This document shows, in pieces, positions 48,111 through 60,692 of a DNA stretch of 64,000 nt. The number at the start of each line of letters is the position of its first letter. The first letter of the stretch is position 1. The DNA is from Acanthochlamys bracteata (lineage: Eukaryota > Streptophyta > Magnoliopsida > Pandanales > Velloziaceae): assembly GCA_019914995.1 (NCBI GenBank), contig CM034131.1, positions 3,690,501 through 3,754,500 of the forward strand, in the 5' to 3' direction. The position numbers and the translations under genes are program-made. Under the pieces are notes generated by a model. The model saw nothing but the letters and a program-made list of their open reading frames with translations, was not told where the DNA came from and ran no database searches.

Positions 48111-50259
48111 TTTGTAAACAAGTCCAAAGCCATCACATTGTTGTCTGCTAGAAGTATCCATATCAATTTCTGAAAATCAAGTTCGACCAGCCAGCTAATA
48201 TAGAGAGGCGACTAATATCCCCAAAAAGAAGGGAAAAAAATTCATTGCATAACATTATGTGGCGCCAGCCATAATAGTTCAAAATCTCATCAGGATTTTG
48301 GACTAGTTTCTCCGGAAAAGTTGAAACATTTGGAGACAATTTTAAGTTGCCATTAGTGCAAGTCATTTTGATTGCGAATTTCAAACTAAAGAAAACTGAT
48401 TTATGATCTGAAAAGGACATGACATAATTTTAAAACGTTATGTTTTATATGCTCCAAGGAGTAAAGTTTTAATCCAGTTGGGTCTATTAAATCATATTAT
48501 GATGTGCACCTATATTTTACTAAACCATGCAAAATTTTACGCTCAATGAAACTCAAGTGTAGGTAATTTTCATGTGTAAAGATCAACTTGTTTATGAAGA
48601 AATGAAAAAATATCAAAGCTTATATTTGCAGTGTAAAGACCAACTTCATTCTCAAATGCTTCTGGGAGAAAAAATATAATCAGAATACAAGATTAAAGTC
48701 TGTGATTTTTCGCTTTCATACAAAAAGAAAAAGGAAATAATGTGTTTGGACCCACACTGAAAGAACACAGTGAATGTGGGTCGTACAAAATCTGTTTGTT
48801 GTTGTTGTTGAGTAGGGTGGCAAGCCTTTTTGGAACTTTCCCAAAGGTAATATGTTGAAATTAATGTCATGATTCCCACAAGCAATGCACTGCTCCCCAC
48901 GATCAAAGACTTGTAAATGTGCAGCAAGCGTTGTGAAATGGTCCCCTCTTCCTCTCACAAATATGTACAACAATCCATCCATCATTATCTTTGATGCCTT
49001 TGCTTCATTCCATCCTGCACTTATTATTATTCCTTTGCTTTTTTCTTTTATTCCCACTTTGATATGGGTTGCAGCATATATCTCTCCTAAATTCCTTTCT
49101 TGAATAATATAAGTTGAGATTTGTTCATGAACCCTTCTTTCTTCCTTACGATAAAAAGAGATTTAAGTTTTTATTTTTACAATACTATACTTATATGTCA
49201 ATTTATTAGAGTAATTCTAGGTGTTTTTTATAACTTCTGATTTTAGTTCAACTAAATTTTTTCAGTTCAAAAAGTCGTCCAATATTACCAACCATGCTAA
49301 ATTTGGTTCGTATTAATTTCAGCATCACAATTTAAGTCTTCTTTTCTTTTTCCAAATAATGAAACATGCCTAATAACTTCCTAAGAAAGAGAAGACAACT
49401 TGACTTAGCTTTTCGTTTCTAGTACTTACGATAAATGGTAGCATGTTATGTCTTATAATAATATATGAAAGTAATATGAAGATGAATGTTTTCTACTAAT
49501 AATTCAAATACTTCTTGCGTCGCTGACTTTGATGATCATAAGGAATAGTGACGGTTGATGTGCTTAAATATTTGAATCATTTTTATTAAAAAATTGACTA
49601 AAAAGAATTTTATCTTTTTGTTTTCCTTGTTTTTGGTTTGCTGCGTAGTTTGAGCGTTCTTGATAAAAACTTAATTTTTTGGAGGAGTTTATGCAAACAA
49701 CTAGTTGGGTTTGAAACCTATGAGTTTGAAAGTTAGTCCATTATTTTTATTCAAAATTTTATAAGCTGCCGATTAGTACATAGTTATAATACAGTACAAA
49801 CCAAATCATTTGTATAGACTTAAAAATAAGTGTAGTGGAAGGTTTCTTGATTCTAAATTACATGTGTGATGTACGATTGGAAAGATAAGAAATATATCTT
49901 GAATTGTCATATTTTTACAGATTTTTGGAGGCCAAAAAGATTCCGAACCGGCGCACACAAGTGGGTGGATTGACAATAGTGGAGGACTACACCAATCTAA
50001 TTGTGAAAAAAACCCCTACGATTTTTAACTGCCAATTTTTCAGTTATTCTGGAAGAAGCCAGCAATAGAGGCGACCCATTTAGGATAATTTTCTATTCTT
50101 TTCCTTTTTTGTTTTTTTTGGTGCTATTGGAACATAGAGGAAGAGGGAGAAGAGTAAGGAGTAAAGTAAAAAAATGGTAGTTCAGGATTCTATTTGCCTA
50201 TTTCTTATGTTTCTCATTGTATTGTTAGATTAAAATTATGAATAAATTCACCGGTACTA
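48111..50259. other. Intergenic DNA with weak minus-strand frames
   Basis: Minus-strand frames at 48163-48420 and 48716-49057 (KSKGIIISAGWNEAKASKIM ... GRGDHFTTLAAHLQVFDRGE) are open but lie on no recognised family and overlap another open frame with a hydrophobic segment. Coding is possible but not supported. The remainder shows nothing. Confidence 0.25.
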
Positions 50260-50960
50260 TTATGCAGCCTAACTATGTGATTTAATTTTAATTCTATTTT
50301 ATTATAAAATTTATAATTAATTATTGAGTATTAAATGTCGTGCTTAATAATTTTGAATATTTGCACAATGTTCAATCATCTTGAGGTTTATATTGGGATA
50401 GAAATGTGATGTATGGATTGGTTTTTATAATGAATGCCATGAATTGGATGGATATAGAAATATACTCTTATATTTTGTGTAGTTAATATAGGATGCCATA
50501 TAATTTAAAAAGCTTTCGTGTATGTTAATTCAAATAAAGTTTTAGCAGTCATCATATAAAAGTATTTTTGGTATAATTTGAGAAAATATGTCAAAGAAAA
50601 TAAAGAATATAAGCTTCAATAGCATGAATACATATTTGAATTAGATTAGTTACATTAAAATCACATAGCTTTTAGAGTTTAAGTCAATGAAATCTCAAAA
50701 GTGTTACTTTTATTATGTTTTGCTTTCTTAGATTTAGCATTCAGTCTTCTTAAATCGGTTGTTCAAATAGCTTTCGAATTAGTTATTTATGGTAGTTGAT
50801 AAGTTAATCAATCCGTTTGGAAATGATATTTTTTTCATCAGTATATTATTTATGCAATTCGTATAGCAATAGCAACAATACTTCTCTTGAGATTGTCAAA
50901 AAATTTGCCCTTCATGCTTACAAATAACTATTTGATGTAATCATAATTTAATTGGTAACT
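50260..50960 (+). repeat. Dispersed repeat, Athila-leader-like, copy 2
   Basis: Diverged partner of 29930-30640 with the same order of phrases: GAGGTTTATATTGGGATAGA, TGTATGTTAATTCAAATA, AGTATTTTTGGTATAATTTG, TATGTTTTGCTTTCTTAG, AAGTTAATCAATCC and TTATGCAATTCGTATAGC. Confidence 0.55.
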
Positions 50961-51699
50961 ATGTATCAACTAAATAAAATATTTTTATAACTCAACTAAT
51001 GTATCACACCATATTTAGTTATAGTGCTATATAATGATGATGGTACCATAGTGCTACAAAAATACCTAAGTTTGATGTTAGCTAAGTCATGTTGAAATCA
51101 TTTAATTTCTTCACTTTTATTGATCATGGATGTTATCTTCACTTTCACAGTACCACAAAATGAGAATATGATTAGGTTGGTTAAGATGTAAAGCTTATTC
51201 TAAATGAACCAGCACATTGTTCTTATGATCTTCAGATACTAACTTTTTTCAGTTCGATAATAGAGTGCGTGCGAATCTTTTTACAATGAAAAGCTAGCAT
51301 GCATGAACAAGATATTGAGGGTTGTTGCTGTCGAAGATGGCTTTCAACATTAAAACTCGGAAGGGATATGAATGATTGATTTTGGTGCAAGGTACCTTCG
51401 GCTCAGCTTCGTACGAGTGGAAGGCATTTTGCCTTGTTGAGTAAAAATTTTTGAATTCGAATTTTCATAGACATACATACTAGCGGATTTTGCATACGTG
51501 TCACGTGCTTAGTTAAAAAGAAAAGAAAAGAGAAAAAGCGTAAGTTTCTTGTAAATGGAAACCTAGCCTTCACTAAAAGGAAATGAAGGTAGAAGAACAC
51601 AAGAGGAGGTATTTTTTCTTTTAAAAAACTAAAGTTGTTATCTAGTCTTTATTGACAGATAAAAGGAAAGAGAATTGATTCCCTTAACCTCATCATATG
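50961..51699. other. Intergenic DNA, nothing firm seen
   Basis: No supported feature. Confidence 0.35.
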
Positions 51700-51955
51700 G
51701 GAGTGCTTATGAAATAGAGCTTTTATAGAATAAAAAATATTTTTGTCATTTTTAAAAAGTAAGTTTTATTTTTTTACTTTTAAAAAATAATAAATATATG
51801 TAATAAAAAGATCTCATTACGTAGAATTTTTCTACACTTTCTAAATTTCTAAATAAATTTTTAAGATATTTATAAAATATGTATTGAAAAATATGAAATA
51901 AAAAATTGAAAACTACCGTTAAGGAAATGCAATTCCAAACGGGCTCTAAGTATTG
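51700..51955 (+). repeat. AT-rich MITE-like repeat, well preserved copy
   Basis: From GGGAGTGCTTATGAAATAGA to GCAATTCCAAACGGGCTCT. It gives the clearest family order: ATAGAATAAAAAATATTTTT, AATATATGTAATAAAAAGAT, TCTCATTACGTAGAATTTTT, TAAGATATTTATAAAATATG and the CCAAACGGGCTC end. The ends are weakly inverted. A minus-strand frame here is an artefact of A/T runs. Confidence 0.72.
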
Positions 51956-52700
51956 CATTTCAAGTGTAATTATTTCATGTCCATACAAGCAAAGGCATTC
52001 TCACCAATCATGTTTGCGTGAGAAAAACCATGTTGGCTATAATCTCATTCATTTGTTTGACATGATCTTCAACATCAATATAGTGAGTAGGTAAACTTTC
52101 TGAGTTGAAAATATTTCCCAAGCATTTGAAACAACTAACACTAGCAAATTAGCTCTCTAGTCATTTAATTATTATGACAACATTTAGTATCATGGTTTCA
52201 AGAGCGTTGACAAGAAAGTTCTCAATTTTCGATATTACTATCTTACGAAGCTTGAGAAAGAGAGAAAGGGAAGTGAAATAAGGTTACACAACATTCAAGA
52301 ATATGACATTTCTTTTAGAAAATCATGGAAATCAACATATGTGAAGAATATGTCCCTTCAAAATGGAAATCAATTTGTTGGCATCTATTGATGCGGTCAC
52401 ATCCATTCAAATGAACTGTATGCTTGCTAGCTTTTAGGTTTCCCTTGAAAAGAAGAGTGCGTCCAATGTAATTGATGAGAACCAAATAATTAAAATCCAA
52501 TGTAATTGCTAGCTTTTAGGTTTCCCTCACATTCTCCCGTTGTTTTATTTTTAGATATTAATTCATTTCTTGTCCTCATCAAGATTGCAATAGAACATTT
52601 AACATTCTATATCTCACTGTCACGATCAATCTATAGAGGGCATAAACCTATTATTGATCAATTGGTAAAACTTTTTTCTTTGTTTCTTTCTATAATATTT
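51956..52700. other. Intergenic DNA, nothing firm seen
   Basis: A short phrase (TTGCTAGCTTTTAGGTTTCC then CT) occurs twice, near 52424 and 52506, about 80 bp apart. No gene. Confidence 0.35.
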
Positions 52701-52960
52701 TGTTAGAAAAATATAATACCGAAAAGTTAACCAATATAAGGCAACTGAAGAGTCTGACTATACATTAGAAAGCTCAATCCAAACCAATAGCTTAAACCAA
52801 TTGGTTATAAAACTCTATAACACACTTTTTATCTTATCTTATTCATTATGAGACTATTTATTTGCTCTTAACCCAATAGTCTTTCCGTAAAAAATGAGTC
52901 ATCCATATTTCTTCTTATCCGAGTACCTGATCATACACCAAGTACGTCGATCGCTCAGAT
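52701..52960 (-). mobile_element. TRIM fragment, minus strand (3' LTR plus internal end)
   Basis: 52701-52878 is a 178-bp LTR in reverse (starts TGTTAGAAAAATATAATACC, matching in reverse the LTR end at 53147). 52879-52960 in reverse reads GCGATCGACGTACTT ... CTCGGATAAGAAGAAATATG, matching the internal end of the plus-strand element (about 53499-53560). It stops exactly where the plus-strand LTR begins. Confidence 0.65.
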
Positions 52961-53750
52961 TGTTGGATTAAAAGTGAGTAAATTAGTCTCATATAAATAA
53001 TGATAAGATGAGAATGGGGTTAGAATACTAGAGAGTTCCATAACCTATTGGTTTAAATTTTGAATTAGTTTGGATTTCTACTATTTTGGTCGAGCTCTTC
53101 TTGTGGCTTATCTTGATTAGCTCCTCTAGTGTTGTATCTTTCTAATAGTGGTATTAAAATCGATAGTTTAATTAGAAGTCTGATGCACTTATTAGTTCTT
53201 GTTGACAGTGAGTGAGTAAGTTAAGAGTAGTATGACTTACATGGACTTACATAAGTGGTCAGCGAAAATTTGGAGCAAGTTGAGCTCTGATAGTTCGCTC
53301 TTGATTGCGTAGAAACAGTGCACAGGCGACGTGATCGGTACATGTTATAGTTTTAGCTGGTAGTGCGACGAGTATGTTAGAGCTGCGTAGCTCATAAGTT
53401 TTCGCATGGCTATAAAGAATTTAGAGTAAATTGGTTTCTAATAGCTAGCTTTTGGTATGCAATATCTAGCTAAAAGATAAGTGGCTGAGATTCTGAACGA
53501 TCGATGTACTTAATACGCTATAGAGTGTTCGGATAAGGAGAAATATGTGTGACTCACTTTTGAGGGATAGATTGTTAGGTTAAGAATGAGTAGAGTAATC
53601 CTATATTGAATAAAGTTAAGATGAGAAAGGAATTAATAGAACAGATAGTTCTATAGACTATTGGCTTAAGATTTTTTATTGCATTGGATTTTCTAATATA
53701 TGGCTGAATCCTTTAGATTTCTTATCTTGGTTAACTCATCCTTAATAAGA
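52961..53750 (+). mobile_element. TRIM (terminal-repeat retrotransposon in miniature), plus strand
   Basis: The 5' LTR 52961-53147 starts TGTTGGATTAAAAGTGAGTA and is followed by GTGGTATTAAAATCGAT, a decayed tRNA-Met primer site. About 425 bp of non-coding interior ends in a purine tract TTTTGAGGGATAGAT before the 3' LTR at 53573 (TGTTAGGTTAAGAATGAGTA). The 3' LTR loses similarity near 53740. Sharing of TTAGTCTCATAT / GTAATCCTATATTG and CTTATCTTGRTTARCTC shows the pair. No coding capacity, as usual for TRIMs. Confidence 0.75.
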
Positions 53751-53824
53751 ACCGTCATCATCGTTATCGTCAGCTTATCAATGTCATATCTCATCGCTAT
53801 TTAGAACCTCAACTTTCATACCGT

Positions 53825-54012
53825 TGTTGGATAGATATAATACCAATAGAGCTAACTAATATATGCAACATGAAAAATCCAATCAATACACCAAAAAATC
53901 AAATCTAATCCAAAAGTTTAAACCAATAAATTATAAAGCTCTATAGTATATATTACTTCTCATTTTATTTTTATTTAATGTGGGACTAATTTATTCATTC
54001 TTAATCCAAAAT
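53825..54012 (-). repeat. TRIM LTR, minus strand
   Basis: Starts TGTTGGATAGATATAATACC and ends ATTCATTCTTAATCCAAAA, the reverse of the TRIM LTR. Contains AATGTGGGACTAATTTATTC and CCAAAAGTTTAAACCAATAA. Confidence 0.65.
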
Positions 54013-54507
54013 ATTTTTGATTGATTTGATCCTTGTTTGATAAGGCGATGGTTGTTCCAACAAACAAGTAAATATACAATTTTTTCTTATGTTGCTTTAT
54101 TTGAAAGACATTCGAAAGTGTAAAAGTTCTATAATCAGATCGAGCATGAAAGGTTCGCTCAACCGTCCTATGAAAGATTTCATAATATATATCCTCACCG
54201 AAAGGAGATAAAATATTTTAGAGTTTGTGAGAATTATCACTTGTGCTTCAATTGTAAGAAAGGCAAAATAAAAGTTGGTTTTGGTGATATATATTTTTGA
54301 TAAATGTTCTTGATAATGAGTATGTCATCTAATTTGGTCTTTATTGAACCGACCCTTTCATGATGTTGCTACGAATGAATCAAGAGGTTCTCTTTAATGA
54401 TGTGTGTTTAAGTATGGGTTTTGATGTGATCCGAAACCTAACTCTCAATTATCGTTTCACAACCACATGAATACGTGACATAAGATTAAGATAGATGTGT
54501 TGTATCA
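54013..54507. other. Intergenic DNA, nothing firm seen
   Basis: No supported feature. Confidence 0.35.
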
Positions 54508-55752
54508 TATTAGAAATATATTTTGATGATCACAAAAATGAAGAATTATTGTATATAAAATGCAAATGATTTAATCTCAGCTATTAAAATTAGCTTTACA
54601 GGATTCTGTCAACACCAGCATAATTTAGTCACCACACAGCCAGCTATTATATAAGAAAAGTCTCACTGACGAATGAAGAAACAGAAATCACCTAACATGT
54701 TCAGAAGAAACTAACAGGAAACAGCAGTCGACTGTAATGATGTTTAATACAAGGAACAGCTACAACAACGTGTCAAAATCTAATCAGACCCACTTGCACC
54801 GAGATACAACAATACATCCATAAAATCAAACTTTCAGATAGAGAGAAGAAGAGGCGCGCTTTGCCATCGGCGAGCATTAATTACAACCATACACATCAAA
54901 TCACTTTCAAGGGTGGGTGAATTAAATGCTTGATCCGGTAGAGACCCTGTCACTCCAAGTCTGCCATCACTCAAAGCAGCTCAATGGGCAAATTTTCATC
55001 ACCTTGAATATCGGGAAAAAGGAAGGCAACGGGAATTTTAAAACGGCAGCCAACTTGTGAAAAAGAAATATATAAAAGATAAAAATCTGAGCTGAAAAAG
55101 TAGAGAACAAAAAGGCCAAAAATCTCTCTCTAAAAATCCAAGATATCTCTGCTCCTACTGAAGCCAAGAACCCAAGAAATTTTATTTCAGGCTTCCATTT
55201 TGATCATCTCACTTCACTCATTCTATAAATTGAAAATGTGAGATAGATTCAGTACTTCAACATGTATTTTAAACTTCATCAAATGTGTGTAAGTGCACTT
55301 GCACTTGAAAGCAAGTAGCTTGAGGAAGCTTTTGCTGATAGAAAAGTTTGTGTTATAAGTGTAAGCTCTGCAATAAGAAATAGCTTGGGTAACTGCTGTC
55401 GATTCAGTTTGACAAGTGAGTTGACAGAGTTGTGCTTGTCATAGCACTGTGGTAAGATGTTGTAGTTCTGCACTTGAGATTAGTAAAGCTCACTCAAGTT
55501 GAGTGGTCGTGGACGTAGGCAATTCACTTGCCCAACCACGTTAAATATTTGTGTAGTAGCACATCTTACTTTGATTGTCCTCTAATTGAGAATTTTTTTT
55601 AAAATCAGTCACTGCATACTAAATATTCTGTTCTATTTCTCTATTTGAGCACAATCGACTAAACGTAAATTAATTTGTTGGAAAAAGTTTTATTTATCTA
55701 TAACTCAATTCACTCATTCCCTCTTGAGTTATATATGCAGGTTTGAACAACA
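54508..55752 (+). repeat. Diverged Sirevirus-like solo LTR
   Basis: It has the plan of the LTRs at 1652-5383 with different wording: TTAGAAATATATTTTGATGA start, TTTACAGGATTCTG, a GTGGACGTAGGCAATTCACT - CCAACCACGTTAAATA block (compare GGCAAAGGGGTTTTGCCGAA - CCACGTTAAATA), and AACTCAATTCACTC - CCTCTTGAGTTA near the end. Flanking bases show no target duplication, so the limits are approximate. The small minus-strand frames inside are not genes. Confidence 0.6.
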
Positions 55753-56969
55753 AGATGTATTATCTTTTTAAACACAAGTACAACACTGGGAAGATTTTCC
55801 TTTCTTCAAATGGTTAGAAGAGTAATATGAAATGGACGTTATTTTGATAGAGAGCATGGATACGTCTGCATCAATGATTTCTTTGAAGGAAAAATAGTGG
55901 GTGTCATGTAGCGTAGTGTTGCTTCACATGAACGCAATTGTGCATAGCAGAGAAAGTCCATCCGGCCAGCCTTGGTTGGAAAAGGTCTGGAAGGAAAGAA
56001 AAGAGAACATCCACGAATTTGATAAAGCGAAACGTATTACTTTGCCTTTTATATCAAATCATGACGGTGCAAGATGTTGATGTATACATAGTTGAGATGT
56101 AAAACAAATTACATAAAGTGAAAAGAATGATTCTATGTATAATGTTGTTCTTAATTTGTCTAACTGCAATAGTAGATCTTCTAATGAATTTCAGAAATTC
56201 AAACACGACGGGTTAGGCAGAGCTTCTATCAAGTTAGAAAGTAAGCTATATTGGATAGTTACGATCATTGTGTAATGTCAGCATCAGACATAGTTTCCAG
56301 CCTACCAATAATCTGAATGTTTAAAGTTGATAAATTGCATCCGGACGCATTCTGGAAGTTTAAAAAAAGTTGGAAGATAAAAGCCGGTAGTAAACGTTAT
56401 CGAGCATGCCAAAAATATTCATTATTGAAAAACTTATGTGGCTCTTGCTTATTTCCTTAATACAGCCTAACAATGTAAGCGTCACTCACATTAAGTTATT
56501 AATTAATTGGTACCGTGGCTTCATTATTAATACGACTTATTTGACTGATATAAACAAACAATATATATTCGGTCATTTGAAATTGAGATCTGAACTTCGT
56601 GAGAGAGTAACACAACTATCCAAAACAAAAAAGTCTCAAGGGGTGATGTCGTTGTAATTCACAACTTCTGGAGCACTTCAAAATCTTATAGCTAGTCATC
56701 GCTCCAGCTGCTCCGACTTTGCTTTCAGCATTGGAATATCAAACTTAGCACTGAGACAAAAACTAATCCAGGTGGATAGGAATCGAAGAAATGTGTATTT
56801 AACTTGCTTTCTAGATTTGCTTATCTTTGTTTTCAAATTTCAAGTGGGTTGCCTGCAATGAACTAAATCAAAACTTTAATTAAATCCAACAAATCCATTT
56901 TGAATCAATTCTTTTCTAATTAAGAGACCTGTTACTCTCGTAGATAGAAAATTAGAGATAAGAAACCAA
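55753..56969. other. Intergenic DNA, weak frames only
   Basis: A plus-strand frame at 56406-56657 (83 codons) is not recognised and has no support from composition. Confidence 0.3.
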
Positions 56970-56974
56970 ACACT

Positions 56975-57232
56975 ATTAGAAAGTGTTTGATAATACTTAT
57001 AAAATAAAATTTTTTTAAAATAAAAAATATTTTTAATTTTTTAAAAATAAATTTTATTTTTTTTATTTTTAAAAAAATAATAAAAATATATAATAAAAAA
57101 ATTCATTTCGTAAAATTTTTTTACACTTTTTAAATTTTTAAATAAATTATATATATATAATATATATTAAAAAATATGAAATAAAAAAAAATTAAAAAAT
57201 AATTTATGAGACGTTGCTCCAAACGCGCTCTC
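56975..57232 (+). repeat. AT-rich MITE-like repeat copy
   Basis: From TTAGAAAGTGTTTGATAATA to GAGACGTTGCTCCAAACGCG. The end CCAAACGCGCTCT is the reverse of an AGAGCGCGTTTGG-type start, compared with AGAAAGTGTTTGA at the left, giving imperfect terminal inverted repeats. Confidence 0.68.
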
Positions 57233-57939
57233 AGTCTAATGGGAATATGCAGCCCATGTGGGCATGCAATATCACCATGTAAATCAAAGAGAAAGAAGAG
57301 GAATATATATGTATACTGGTCAGCCATGGTACAAACATATCATAGCATTCAAAATGAAGATTTTGACCATGTTGAGATGCGAATATCATGTTTGCATCGC
57401 AAAAAGAATCCAAAAATTCATTAGTCATCGTTATTCCCACCGTGAGATGCCAACAGTGTCGAGGCATGTGAATTGAATGTTGAAACACCAAGGACGCACT
57501 ATGGATAATGAAGCACCGTGTCATTTCATTAATGAGTGCTTTCATTCAGGCCTAACAAAGGTGTTTATGTCTTACATTTATTTTTATTTTTATCGTAATT
57601 AATTGTAGCGACATCGAGAGCACCAAAATCTGATGACAAGTTGGATTCAATTATCAACTTTTGATGACATTAAGAATATTTCAAATTTGTTTAAAACTTT
57701 TCAAAAAATTAACTTAATTCTTTTCAAAGTAATAAATATTGTATTTATAAATTATACATATTTATAACGTATATATTTTGCAATAACTCTTATTTTACTA
57801 ATAGTAATAGTAAATAAATAAATGTATATTTACACATCAGTTTTATTTTCATTGCAAATCACTAAAAACAATTTCCTATATATAAATGCTAGAGTAACCC
57901 AATTAAGAAGCTTATACGTTCGAAAAATATAATTTACAT
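57233..57939. other. Intergenic DNA with overlapping unassigned frames
   Basis: 57206-57545 is open in three frames on both strands, a sign of chance; no family is recognised. Confidence 0.3.
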
Positions 57940-58170
57940 ACTGTTGGAAAGTACTTTTTAATTTAATTTAATTTTAAATTTATATTTTTTAATAAACTGT
58001 TTATAATAATTTATCAAATATTTTAAATTTTAAAAATATAAAAACTATTAAATTAAATCTTATTATTATTACTTGTTTATTCACAAAAAAAAATTTATTT
58101 TCTAAAAATATTCTAATTAATTTCTATTTAAAAAAGAAATTATTTGATATGCTCTCTTAAATATTTCCTT
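57940..58170 (-). repeat. AT-rich MITE-like repeat copy, diverged
   Basis: TGTTGGAAAGTACTTTTTAA start, then A/T core and ATTCTAATTAATTTCTATTT. Limits are uncertain. Confidence 0.45.
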
Positions 58171-60209
58171 ACCAAATTGCATATCTTGAAGTGTGTAAAA
58201 AATGGTCTTTCTGTTCTTTTTGGTCGATGAACGGATTTGTATACTAGGGAGACCTTTATGATATTTGGATTTTATATGAACCAGCATGTTGTATATTAAA
58301 CCGAAAAAAGCAACGAGCATTAAAATATTATATAGTATTAAAGAAGCAAAAGCTTGTTTGCATATCCACGTTCAAACAAATAAAAGATTGCAACTTGTAA
58401 CTTCCCATCTCCCCATGTTATCGAACACAGGGAAGGGCACACGACAAAAGTTGGAAGAGAAGAAACAATCTTGATGGCGTTGTACAACCGTAACGACTCC
58501 ATTCCGTTTAAAAAAGCACGCCAAGTAAACCTAGCCGGTGGTCCTTCATATTTCTTCCTAACTTTCTTATACCTTTTCAATTATCATTTGTTCAAGTAGT
58601 CCAGGGTTGTGAACCTTAAATAAAGTTAACACTACATATCCATCTACATCATGTAACATATGTAATAATTAATTCACTATTATTATAAGAAGAATTAGTT
58701 GGCCAAACTGTACCGTGTTCATGTATCGAATTATTGTGTCTAACATAGTAGAAGCTGAACACTAGAAGCTAGCCTTTTTGCTTTAATCTAACACATATGC
58801 AGATGCTTAGCTAGAATAACAAGCTTAAGACATCATCAGCGATAATAAAGCCAAACCGACGAATCTTATCTAATCTTAACCTAATCAAGATCAAATGTCC
58901 TCAATGATGATAAGCAACTTCACAAGATAGGTTTACGAATAAAGACCCACGTGTTTGGATTGCTCGCATGCAAGACCCAAAAACACTAACAAAGGACACG
59001 AATAGTATCATATAAAATACTCCAATAATTGTTGCCACTTGATCATGCGATCTGGATGCTTTATTTATTTATTTTTCCCTTATATAGTCAAATTTCAAAC
59101 AATATACCGTTGAGAAAGGTCGCGGAAGGATAAGTTTCTCATAAACTCGCTGTTATTGCTTTGGTAGTTTGCATAAAAATTATTTTAAAAATATCCAACT
59201 AGACTAAGAAATATATGTTCTACCTAAGTTTCGGATTAGCAAATAGACTTAGATTATATATGCTTTATACTTGGTCTTTGATGATGACATCGTCGGCATT
59301 TCAATTTTCTTTTCTTTTAACAAATGACCTTTTTGTGCATCTTTTTTCCTTTCTCAACTCGTGAATGATACATGACAAACATCACACTTGAAGTATGAGT
59401 ACACACGAATATATATGTGAAAGAAGAATAAATATAGTATATTAAAAGCTGCGTTAAGAAAAGATGATATTACCGGAGTTTCAGTGAATTAGTAAAGTTA
59501 ACCAAACAAGCATCATATGATAGTCGTCTCAGCATTCTGCTATTACTCACTCTTGATCGGAATGATTCATTGCCCATTATTCTCTTTCACAAAAATGATG
59601 GTTGATGACAGGAATAAGCAAGGCATGATAGAAATATTCCAAATGTACATAACACCAAGCCTAATCAAACAAGTAAAATGTCACCTTCACAAATAAAAAG
59701 CGAAAAAAATTAACATTGCTTCCATATAATAATCAATAACTTCCTTCAAGAATTGCAATCAAGAAAACGAAACAACTAATCAACGCAATCCATCAACATG
59801 TACTCCATATGATGAAATGGTTAACTCCAATATAAAACAGTAATACCATGAGAATTAAAAAGAGTAAGGAAAATACTTGATTTATTTTCGTTAAAGAAAT
59901 TTGGTATCACATTACTATTAATAATTTTAATATAATGTTAGAAATATTTTAAAGGTATTTTTTTCATTACAACTTAGTTTTAAAGAAATATACTAATTTC
60001 GCTGCATAACATCAAATAAGTTTGAGCCGAATCTTGTAAAGTCTGAAATAAATGCTACTTCATGATCTAATTTATTTTAAAATCACCAACTTAGCTTCAA
60101 TTCAAAATAAATAGTAGTTTTGTTTGGGGATAACAATTTGCTTAAATCTCAAAATAAATAATTAGCTTCACTTTATCGCTTAGAATTGTTGACCAATTCA
60201 TCAATTTTA
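58171..60209. other. Intergenic DNA, nothing firm seen
   Basis: Scattered short frames only. The stretch lies downstream of the minus-strand RING gene's terminus and shows no transposon landmarks. Confidence 0.35.
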
Positions 60210-60350
60210 TTTTTTTTAACACTTTTTAATAATAAATAAAAAAATTTAAAATAAATTTTTATATTAAAAAATTACTTTTATTAAATATCTTAATTTATAA
60301 TTTTATTTTTTAAATTCACTTTAAAAAAGTGAATTTACCCATAGAAACAC
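60210..60350. repeat. Decayed AT-rich repeat
   Basis: A/T-rich core resembling the MITE-like family; low confidence. Confidence 0.3.
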
Positions 60351-60554
60351 TCTCTTACTATAACAATAACTGCTACGTAAAGAATAATATTAAAAATTAA
60401 TTTCATATAAATTATTAATAATTTAATTTGTAAAAATTTGAGGTTATTTTTTTATTGTAAGTTGGTTTTAAAAAAATCTTAATTCGTCGCGCATATAACC
60501 GTTCAATCTCTTCGAACAATCAGTAAGTAGGCAGAAAAATAAGTTGGCAGAAAA

Positions 60555-60692
60555 CTTGAAACAAGGAAGATTTGGACTTCCTACTTTAACAGAACAATAA
60601 CAGAATCAATGACCAAAAAAAAAAAAAAAAAAAAAAAAGAGACGAAAATTTTTGGACAAACACGAACCATGAAACTGATCAATGAATCGATC
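60555..60692 (-). other. 3' UTR region of the minus-strand RING gene with a T tract
   Basis: An uninterrupted A run on the plus strand (about 60617-60638), T on the coding strand, lies about 55 bp after the stop. It is a homopolymer likely to vary in length. Confidence 0.5.

Noticed and set aside
57206-57545. Overlapping frames on both strands
   Set aside because: Three frames open at once with no recognisable protein is best explained by chance.
60617-60638. Poly(A) run as the tail of a retrocopy
   Set aside because: It sits in the 3' UTR of an intron-containing gene on the opposite strand and no retrocopy precedes it.
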